Positions 20,133 through 26,497 of a DNA stretch of 26,497 bases are shown piece by piece. Position 1 is the stretch's first letter; every line of letters begins with the position of its first letter. The stretch covers positions 1 through 26,497 of IMG/VR virus record IMGVR_UViG_3300010354_000531; one strand, written 5' to 3'. Source of the DNA: a virus. The translations under genes were made by a program, and so were the position numbers. Below the pieces are notes generated by a model. It was not told the origin of the DNA, made no database searches, and saw nothing but the letters and a program-made list of their open reading frames with translations.

Positions 20133-22728
20133 AATAATTTATGAAGCCGAGGCATCGAGCCTGAAGGCTGTAGTTAATGAAGTAAATAAGGCTAACGATG
20201 CTGTAGTAGCTTCAGCGCAGCAAACCTCAACAAAGTTTGTAGAAGAATTTAAAAACGCTTCAAAAGGAGCTGCAAACGCATTTGCTAACCAGCAATTAAA
20301 AGGCGCGATTAAAAACCTAAATACAGAGGTTGCTACGTTAACGAATGGGCTAAAGTTAAATACGGATGCTTTAAAAAAGTTTGATAGCGAAGCCCAAAAG
20401 ACAAATAAGATTTTAATTCAATCAGCGCAAGATGTAGCTAAATATGAAGATAGGCTACGCGAATTATCAGTAGCTGGTCAAAGAGCTACTCAAGAGTTTG
20501 AAGATATTGCAAGGGCTGTCGGCGAATACAAGTCGGCTATTATTGCAGCTGATAGAGCCGTAGACTTATACGCCAAATCAACAGATGCCGCAACGGGTCG
20601 AATAGGCGAGCTTGAAGATAAGCTATACGATTTAGCCCTCGCAGGCAAATCAAACACGCAAGAATTTAAGGATTTAGTTCGCGAGGTATCAAATGTTAAA
20701 CGCGCGATTGTTGAAACGGATAAACAAGTAGATTCATTCGTTGAACGCTCGAGGGGCTTCGGTACGGTAGTACAAAACGTTGAATTAGTCGGGAATGCCT
20801 TTCAAGTTGTTGAAGGTGCAGCGGCATTGTTCGGGGACGAAAACGAGGAACTACAAAAGACGCTCGTTAAGCTCCAAGCGATTACAGCCATTACTTCAGG
20901 TATTGAGCAAGCGCGTTTAATTTTACTCGACCAAACGGCACAAAAGACAGGAATCGCAGCCGTGGCTCAAAAGGCTTACGGTTTAGCGGTTGGTCAGTCG
21001 ACAGGATTTTTAAAGGCGTTTAGAATTGCTTTATTAGCTACTGGCGTTGGTGCTTTAGCCGTTGGGTTAATTGCTTTAATAAACAATTTTGATAAGGTTA
21101 AGGCGGCATTGCAAAATTCGATACCCGGTTTTAAATCTGTATCAAATGCAATCGGCAATGTAATAGACACAATTAAAGATTGGATTAGCACATCGAGCGA
21201 AGCCGAGCGAGCTGGTGCTGCATTTGAAAACGCATCCAAGCGCCAAGCCGATGCAACGAAACAAATAGTTGACGGTTATAACAGGCGCATTGAAGTTGAA
21301 AAGGCAGCGGGTCGAAATACAGCGCAGCTTGAGATTGAACGAGAAAAGGCTGTAATTGCTGCAAACCAAAAGATATTAAAAGACTTCGAAGCGAAGCAAT
21401 CTAAAATACTTGACCTCGATAAAGAGCAACGCGATAAATTTTTGCAAACGCAGAAGGAAGCCGCAGACGCAGTACAAGAAGCGTCGAATAATATTTTAGT
21501 TATTAGAGCAGAAGCAGAAAAAGAGGCGACCGATAAAGCAAAAGAGCAAGCAAAAGAACGCGCTGAATTGGAGTTGGATATAAAGAAGGCGAGCAATGAA
21601 TCGATAGCTAAATTAGAAGAGCAGAACGCAGAGTTTAGCAAAAATGCAAGACTTGCAATAGAAGAACAATACCAAAAGGAACTCGAGCGGCTTGCTGAAG
21701 AAAAAAAGAAACGCGATGAACAAAGGGCAAAGGGCTTCGAAGGCTTATCAGAACAATTAGTCGACGGTCAAATTAATAGGCTAAAACGATTGGAAGCTGA
21801 AGAGGGGAGTACATCTGAACGCCGTATTCAGCTTATTGAATTAGAGGCAAAGAAACAAATTGATGCAATCAGGCTAACGGTTGACGATAAAGCGAAAGCA
21901 GATAATCAGATTCTACTTATCGAAGCCGAAACACAAGCCGCGATTCGAGCCGAGCGCAAAAAGTCAACCGACCAAGCTATAGACAATGCTTTTCAGATTG
22001 CCAGCGCAACGGCTGACGCGCTCGGTAGTATCTTAAAGTTTCAAAGCCAACTAACCGAGAATAGAATAGCAGAAATTGAAAGCACAAGCGAAAAGGAACT
22101 CGAGGCGATTAACAATTCTCTCGATAGTGAGGTAACTAAAGCGAATAAGCGCGAGGCTTTAGAAAAGCGCACACAAGCGAAGATAGCAGCGGAAAAGCAA
22201 AAGCAAGCTAAACAGGAAAAGGCATTGAATATATTTAATGCAATTATCGATACAGCTGCATCTATTGTTAAGACGGGTGCGCAACTCGGTTACCCTGCGG
22301 CTATTCCTTTCCAAGTGTTAGCGGGTGTAATCGGTGCTGCTAACGTTGCCGCAATCGCAGCGCAACCGCTACCAAAGTTTAAACGCGGGGGTATGGTAGG
22401 CGGTCAGAGCCACGAAGCGGGCGGTACGCTAATCGAAGCCGAGCGCGGCGAATTTGTGGTTAATAAGGATTCGGTAAGGCGTAACCGCCGCGAGCTTGAT
22501 GCTATCAACACCTCGAGCGCGGCTTTTAAACGTTTAATCGAAGAGCGTTACGTTCGCCCTGCAATACTTAACTACGCAATGAATAACAAGCGCGACGGCA
22601 TAACGGTTAATGCTTCATTAAACTCTAAATCGATGGAGCGCGAATTAAAAGGCTTGCGTAAGGATATGCGCAATAAAAACACGATTGTAAACATTAATGG
22701 CGGCGATTCGCGTTACTCATGGCAGTAG
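20116..22728 (+). CDS. Tail tape measure protein
   Basis: 870 residues, one of the longest proteins in the genome. Long helical coiled-coil segments (about 10-215 and 370-580, Ala/Lys/Glu/Gln-rich). A hydrophobic region near 300-325 (LATGVGALAVGLIALINNF) and another near 710-755 (AASIVKTGAQLGYPAAIPFQ ... GAANVAAIAAQP) are the membrane-active segments of the family. A C-terminal domain follows with GGMVGGQSHEAGG and GEFVVNKDSVRRNRRELDAI, hallmarks of Bacteroidetes phage tape measures. It sets tail length and helps inject DNA; the length suggests a siphovirus tail. It overlaps the next gene by 10 nt. Confidence 0.93.
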   Translation: MAAKVEIIYEAEASSLKAVVNEVNKANDAVVASAQQTSTKFVEEFKNASKGAANAFANQQLKGAIKNLNTEVATLTNGLKLNTDALKKFDSEAQKTNKILIQSAQDVAKYEDRLRELSVAGQRATQEFEDIARAVGEYKSAIIAADRAVDLYAKSTDAATGRIGELEDKLYDLALAGKSNTQEFKDLVREVSNVKRAIVETDKQVDSFVERSRGFGTVVQNVELVGNAFQVVEGAAALFGDENEELQKTLVKLQAITAITSGIEQARLILLDQTAQKTGIAAVAQKAYGLAVGQSTGFLKAFRIALLATGVGALAVGLIALINNFDKVKAALQNSIPGFKSVSNAIGNVIDTIKDWISTSSEAERAGAAFENASKRQADATKQIVDGYNRRIEVEKAAGRNTAQLEIEREKAVIAANQKILKDFEAKQSKILDLDKEQRDKFLQTQKEAADAVQEASNNILVIRAEAEKEATDKAKEQAKERAELELDIKKASNESIAKLEEQNAEFSKNARLAIEEQYQKELERLAEEKKKRDEQRAKGFEGLSEQLVDGQINRLKRLEAEEGSTSERRIQLIELEAKKQIDAIRLTVDDKAKADNQILLIEAETQAAIRAERKKSTDQAIDNAFQIASATADALGSILKFQSQLTENRIAEIESTSEKELEAINNSLDSEVTKANKREALEKRTQAKIAAEKQKQAKQEKALNIFNAIIDTAASIVKTGAQLGYPAAIPFQVLAGVIGAANVAAIAAQPLPKFKRGGMVGGQSHEAGGTLIEAERGEFVVNKDSVRRNRRELDAINTSSAAFKRLIEERYVRPAILNYAMNNKRDGITVNASLNSKSMERELKGLRKDMRNKNTIVNINGGDSRYSWQ

Positions 22729-24722
22729 AATTAAAGTTTCTAATTGACGACCTCGACCGAGGGCAACCGCTAAACCCTGAAGACTTCGGCATTAATATAA
22801 CCGAGGACGATACCATTGGGGCGCGTATTGTTTCGTTTGATAACGAGCTAACCTTTGGCGGTGATGTGTTCGGTTACCTATACACGAAACTCGAAACCTC
22901 GGGCTATTGTGAATTGGTGCGTGTATCGGTGCTTTACCTTTGCAGTTCGGGAACTTGGGAGCGTTTGGTCGATGGCTATATCATTGCGACTGAATCAGTT
23001 TTCTTACTCGATAAATGTCAAGTAAAAACAAAGGTTTACGATGAAACGTTTAGCACCAAGATTAATAATAATAAGTCGATACCGTTTTCACTACAGATAA
23101 CGCAATCAAAAAACGGCACTACGATAGTGCCACCCGTAATGCGTAGGTTCGATATTTACAACCCAGCGACAAGCGTATATGAAACACAGTTCGCATACGG
23201 CTACGCGCTTTACGATGTATTTGAACATTTGGTAAATTGCATGGGCGACGGGCTTATAGATTTCGCATCGAATTTCTTTTCATACACTTACCCGGATACG
23301 AGTCTGCCAGTTTACACGCAAGGCAATTGCCTACGCCTACGACAGCCCGTTGAAATGACGGCAACGTTTGAGCGGCTTTACCTTGCGATGAAGCAAAAGC
23401 TAAATTTAGGTATGGGCTTCGAGCGTCAAGCCAACGGGCGACCGCTGTTAAGGATTGAGCCTATTAGCTACTTTCAGCAAACGACCGCCTCGGCTAACCT
23501 TTATGACCAGCCCGCTATCGAGATGAAGTTCGATACTTCAAAGCTATACGCCTCGGTAGATTTTGGATGCGACCCGTATTTGGAGCAAGCCGAATGCGAT
23601 GGGGGTAATACGCCTTGCACGTTCGTACAAACGCCGTTTAGAGCGTTTAGGGAAGAAACGTTCGGTTTCATTGGTCAATGCAATACATCGAACGTATTGA
23701 ATTTAAAAAGCGGCTATATAGTATTCGATGCAAACGTGATTGAGGATGTTATACGCTTCGCATCGCCGAGCTACGACTTAAACAATTTTGTTATTCAAAG
23801 TAGGTACGAGGGTTTCTTTACGCCAAACGGTTTTATAGCGCAACAGTACGACCCCTATTCGATAGGTCAAACAATATACAACGGTTTATATACTAATATA
23901 TTTGTTTCGAGCAATTGGTTAAGCGGTTACCCTAACAGCTTATTCAGTTTCTTAACTAACCCTTTCAACCCAGCCGACGCAGCTTGCGAGGTTAGGATAG
24001 GGGCGTTTCCTTTTCCCGTATTTGATGCGAACAATACAGCATTCGAAAATTATTTCGATTGGAACGGCGTATTTATTCCATTCACGAACGATTATAACGA
24101 CCCTAACAATTTGTTTAGCGGCGATTCATACGTTTGCCCGTTTGCAGGTATTTACACTATAACATTACAATTAATTCGCGATGCTGGTTTCGACCCGTTG
24201 GTAGGTAACGTTTCGAATTATTGTTCAATAACGCGCCGCGATGCCAACGATACAATCATATCCGATACCGCTTCGACTCCGACGTTAACGCAAGCTTACA
24301 CATCTTATTCGCTTGTTACGGTAACTACAACCTACGTTTGTAATCAAGGCGACAAGATTAGCGCAAACTTTTACGCTCAAACTCAAAACGGCGTTAATGT
24401 ACCTATTCGCATCGTCGATACTTTTGGAGGGCAAAATAGTTATATGAGTTTAACAGCCGTGCCGTTAAATCAAAACAACCCTACGGAAGATTTACAACCC
24501 GTTAATATAGACGATGTGCAAGCGTACCTATATAAGTTTAAAAGACCGCTTACAATGGCTGAAATAAATGCTATAACGAGCGAAACATCCAAGCCTATAC
24601 TATTAGGTAGGCAGGACGATTCATTAGCGGTTATACCGACCTACATTAAAAACATTCAGATTGAATCAGTAATGCGCAAGGCTGCGCAGTTTGAGTTACG
24701 TTCTAACAAGTTACTTCCATGA
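22719..24722 (+). CDS. Tail tip / distal tail structural protein
   Basis: 667 residues directly after the tape measure, where distal-tail and tail-associated proteins lie. The N-terminal region (about 1-260: KFLIDDLDRGQPLNPEDFGI ... DNELTFGGDVF, LDKCQVKTKVYDETF) looks like a baseplate/Dit-like part. A central aromatic, Cys-containing part (about 280-440) and a beta-sandwich-like part (about 440-590: FAGIYTITLQLIRDAGFDPL) look suited to host binding, and a short helical/charged end follows. No enzyme motif seen. Structural role is secure by position; exact subunit identity is not. Confidence 0.72.
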   Translation: MAVELKFLIDDLDRGQPLNPEDFGINITEDDTIGARIVSFDNELTFGGDVFGYLYTKLETSGYCELVRVSVLYLCSSGTWERLVDGYIIATESVFLLDKCQVKTKVYDETFSTKINNNKSIPFSLQITQSKNGTTIVPPVMRRFDIYNPATSVYETQFAYGYALYDVFEHLVNCMGDGLIDFASNFFSYTYPDTSLPVYTQGNCLRLRQPVEMTATFERLYLAMKQKLNLGMGFERQANGRPLLRIEPISYFQQTTASANLYDQPAIEMKFDTSKLYASVDFGCDPYLEQAECDGGNTPCTFVQTPFRAFREETFGFIGQCNTSNVLNLKSGYIVFDANVIEDVIRFASPSYDLNNFVIQSRYEGFFTPNGFIAQQYDPYSIGQTIYNGLYTNIFVSSNWLSGYPNSLFSFLTNPFNPADAACEVRIGAFPFPVFDANNTAFENYFDWNGVFIPFTNDYNDPNNLFSGDSYVCPFAGIYTITLQLIRDAGFDPLVGNVSNYCSITRRDANDTIISDTASTPTLTQAYTSYSLVTVTTTYVCNQGDKISANFYAQTQNGVNVPIRIVDTFGGQNSYMSLTAVPLNQNNPTEDLQPVNIDDVQAYLYKFKRPLTMAEINAITSETSKPILLGRQDDSLAVIPTYIKNIQIESVMRKAAQFELRSNKLLP

Positions 24723-26365
24723 GCTATACATCGATTCCAAACCAACCGATAATCTTTAACACCGTACTTCCTGAAGGCTGCGAGGGCTGTGGCTCGGAGT
24801 ATTCGCAGTTGGTAGACTTTAACGACCAACTATTTTGGCAGCTTGAGGCGGGGCAATGCGGAGAGGTTGAGTTTGCAGCCGAAACACTAACAGCACCGTG
24901 GACGCAAGACGGCAGCACGATTACGGGCTACGGCTCAACAACTGGTAATTATTTAATAGGGTATTTTCGTTATGACATTGTACAAAATTTCGTTGTAACA
25001 ATAACGGTAAGCGATATTGTTGGTGTGCTCGAGGTGGGTATCTTTGGCGGCGCATCGTTAGACGTAACCGCACCGGGTACGCATACGCTATATTTAACGA
25101 CTTCCGATTTAACGCTTAACTCGGTTATAATAACATTTAGTAGCGGCGCACAGCCGTTCGAAGGTTCTTTTGTTATTGATAGCGTTGTGCCGATTCCTAA
25201 CGGCGGTTTGTTCGCGGGTATCGTAGATGCGCAAACATTGGCAGTAGTTCAAGTGCTTGACCCAGTAATTACAACGAGCCAACAATACCTAACTGCGGCT
25301 GTTGCAATGAGCGATTACGAAATTGAAGCTGGCTGCTATCGTTTAGGCATTGCGGACTATTGTACCAACACATGCGGTCAGTATTTTATTTATAACCCTT
25401 ATTTTAACGGTAATCCTTTATGCTTGGATTGCTTGCCAATCGGATGGACATCGAATCCTGTAACAGGAACAGACAATTGGAACATTGGGGGCGGCGAGGC
25501 TCAAATCGATTTAACTGCATTGAGCAATGCAGCGGAGTTACTTTCTGTTACCGAGCTTTGTGCTGACACGGACTACTATGTAGAAATCGAAGTTGAATCA
25601 ATTGCTAACGCTCGCCTTCGCTTGCAAGTTGACGGCATAACCTATGGCAGCGCAATAAGCACGGCGGGTACTTACAACTTCACTATAACGGTAACAAGCG
25701 GCGGCGCGGTTGGTTTATTGGGGCAACAGTTCGGCGCGTCCCTTGACGGCGAAATAACTGTTAAGCGCATTACAGTTCGAGCCGATAAGAATTGGGCAAC
25801 CTATGACAAGTATAGCGACCTAATAAGCATAGGCGATTATTCGGATTCATGCCGTTACTTTAAGCTCGAGGGCTGCAATGCTGAAAATCAATTCGGTTTA
25901 GCGTTTAATGGCACATCGTTCTTACCGGGTATTCGTTTAGAGGGGCGACGCTTTAGGGCGCAATACAACACCGATGTAGACCTTTTCAGATATGCAAGCG
26001 GTAAGGCGGTAACTTCATTCGCTGACGTTCGTAAAAAAGTGTCTTTTTATTTTGGTCAATTGCCCGAATATGTTTTCGACTTTCTTTCTATTATAACCTA
26101 TTTCGATAACCTATACGTTAACGGCGAACTTCACGCACCAGCTGAAGAAGATTTCCCCGATATTGAGTATAATGATGCTAACGATTTAGGAAGCATTACT
26201 ATCGACCTTTATAAAAAGAACGACAAGGTGCGTAAGACCGTTTGCACGGCTGCCGATGCTAATTGCCTACCTTCGATATTGGATTTAGGCGACGAGCCGT
26301 TTATACTTGCGCAAGACGAAGATAGGCTGCTTACTCAAGATAACGTTAATTTGTATCAAGAATAA
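24719..26365 (+). CDS. Tail-associated protein with carbohydrate-binding-like modules
   Basis: 548 residues, ATGA-coupled to the tail-tip gene. Cys-rich N terminus (LPEGCEGCGSEYSQLVDFND). Two jelly-roll-like beta modules follow (about 60-150, with NFVVTITVSDIVGVLEVGIF; and about 235-350, with DYYVEIEVESIANARLRLQV). These resemble carbohydrate-binding-module-like domains used by phage tails on glycans. The C-terminal domain (about 360-548) is acidic at the end. Likely part of the adsorption apparatus together with the fibre. The Ig/CBM reading is by pattern only. Confidence 0.65.
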   Translation: MSYTSIPNQPIIFNTVLPEGCEGCGSEYSQLVDFNDQLFWQLEAGQCGEVEFAAETLTAPWTQDGSTITGYGSTTGNYLIGYFRYDIVQNFVVTITVSDIVGVLEVGIFGGASLDVTAPGTHTLYLTTSDLTLNSVIITFSSGAQPFEGSFVIDSVVPIPNGGLFAGIVDAQTLAVVQVLDPVITTSQQYLTAAVAMSDYEIEAGCYRLGIADYCTNTCGQYFIYNPYFNGNPLCLDCLPIGWTSNPVTGTDNWNIGGGEAQIDLTALSNAAELLSVTELCADTDYYVEIEVESIANARLRLQVDGITYGSAISTAGTYNFTITVTSGGAVGLLGQQFGASLDGEITVKRITVRADKNWATYDKYSDLISIGDYSDSCRYFKLEGCNAENQFGLAFNGTSFLPGIRLEGRRFRAQYNTDVDLFRYASGKAVTSFADVRKKVSFYFGQLPEYVFDFLSIITYFDNLYVNGELHAPAEEDFPDIEYNDANDLGSITIDLYKKNDKVRKTVCTAADANCLPSILDLGDEPFILAQDEDRLLTQDNVNLYQE

Positions 26366-26378
26366 TTTAGTATATTTG
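26350..26378 (+). promoter_or_regulatory. Promoter of the tail-fibre gene
   Basis: -33 TTTG (26350-26353), 17-nt spacer, -7 TATATTTG (26371-26378). It leaves a 5' leader of about 70 nt before ATG 26457. It would drive the fibre, fibre-associated and lysis genes across the circular junction. The leader 26379-26456 holds no ORF; TAGGA/TCCTA could form a weak hairpin. Confidence 0.7.
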
Positions 26379-26456
26379 CAATACACTATTGAGCCGTAGG
26401 AATAAACGAGGCATCCTATTTAAAAGCCGCGTATCAATTCTAAATACTTCAAACCT

Positions 26457-26497
26457 ATGGCATGCGTAAGTTATTGCGATAGTTCATTACTCGACCA
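26457..26497 (+). CDS. Start of the tail-fibre gene (continues at base 1 of the window)
   Basis: ATG 26457 opens MACVSYCDSSLLD and runs off the window after 13 codons plus two bases (CA). Joining base 1 (G) completes CAG, and base 2 onward stays open through QNGYTNEIKQLPPQ to the stop at 2188. With its own promoter upstream and the fibre sequence downstream, this is most simply the true N terminus of the fibre protein in a circular genome. Confidence 0.75.
   Translation, partial: MACVSYCDSSLLD

Noticed and set aside
21276-21641. Minus-strand Ser/Ala/Phe-rich ORF opposite the tape measure
   Set aside because: Antisense of Lys/Glu/Ala coiled-coil codons; typical artefact.
1-26497. Temperate prophage with integrase, attachment site and repressor
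   Set aside because: No integrase, recombinase, excisionase or clear repressor, no tRNA or direct-repeat att pair; host chromosomal genes are absent.

Overview
The window looks like a small, complete, circular tailed-phage-like genome from a Bacteroidetes (Flavobacteriia/Cytophagia-like) host. All genes lie on the + strand. They are packed with ATGA-type stop/start overlaps and have A-rich leaders without Shine-Dalgarno sequences. Several leaders carry the Bacteroidetes promoter signature (-7 TAnnTTTG, sometimes with a -33 TTG). Closure of the circle is inferred: a reading frame that opens at 26457 runs off the right end and continues in frame from base 2 at the left end, giving one tail-fibre gene of about 742 codons.

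Layout. 1-2930: end of the tail fibre and two fibre-associated proteins. 2931-4039: lysis genes (GH24 lysozyme, holin-like protein, membrane protein). 4065-5492: a short operon with a PAS-HisKA protein lacking a kinase domain, a small unknown, and a two-TM coiled-coil protein. 5530-5850: a self-contained promoter/small ORF/terminator cassette. 5873-12731: early nucleic-acid genes (ssDNA-binding-like protein, coiled-coil protein, PD-(D/E)XK exonuclease, cytosine-methyltransferase-like protein, VRR-NUC nuclease, IbrB/IbrA-like pair, lipoprotein), in which AT-rich, AGA-using genes interrupt a CGN-using backbone. 12738-15800: replication region with a structured RNA, an initiator-like gene carrying 11-bp-spaced iterons and an AT-rich stretch (lambda O-like origin), a second promoter/small ORF/hairpin cassette, and DnaB helicase. 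15815-18627: small regulators/unknowns and both terminase subunits. 18624-26365: tail region (small structural proteins, tail-chaperone candidate, tape measure, tail-tip proteins), followed by the promoter of the fibre gene.

The genome has packaging, tail, lysis and replication functions, but no reading frame that looks like a portal, prohead protease or major capsid protein. There is also no recognisable integrase or repressor. If the circle is complete, the element either uses heads from another phage or genome segment, has unrecognised head proteins, or is a deletion derivative. Other striking points are the kissing-loop RNA before the initiator, the iteron origin, the PAS-HisKA protein without its ATPase, the duplicated promoter cassettes, and the apparent total absence of GATC and GGCC.
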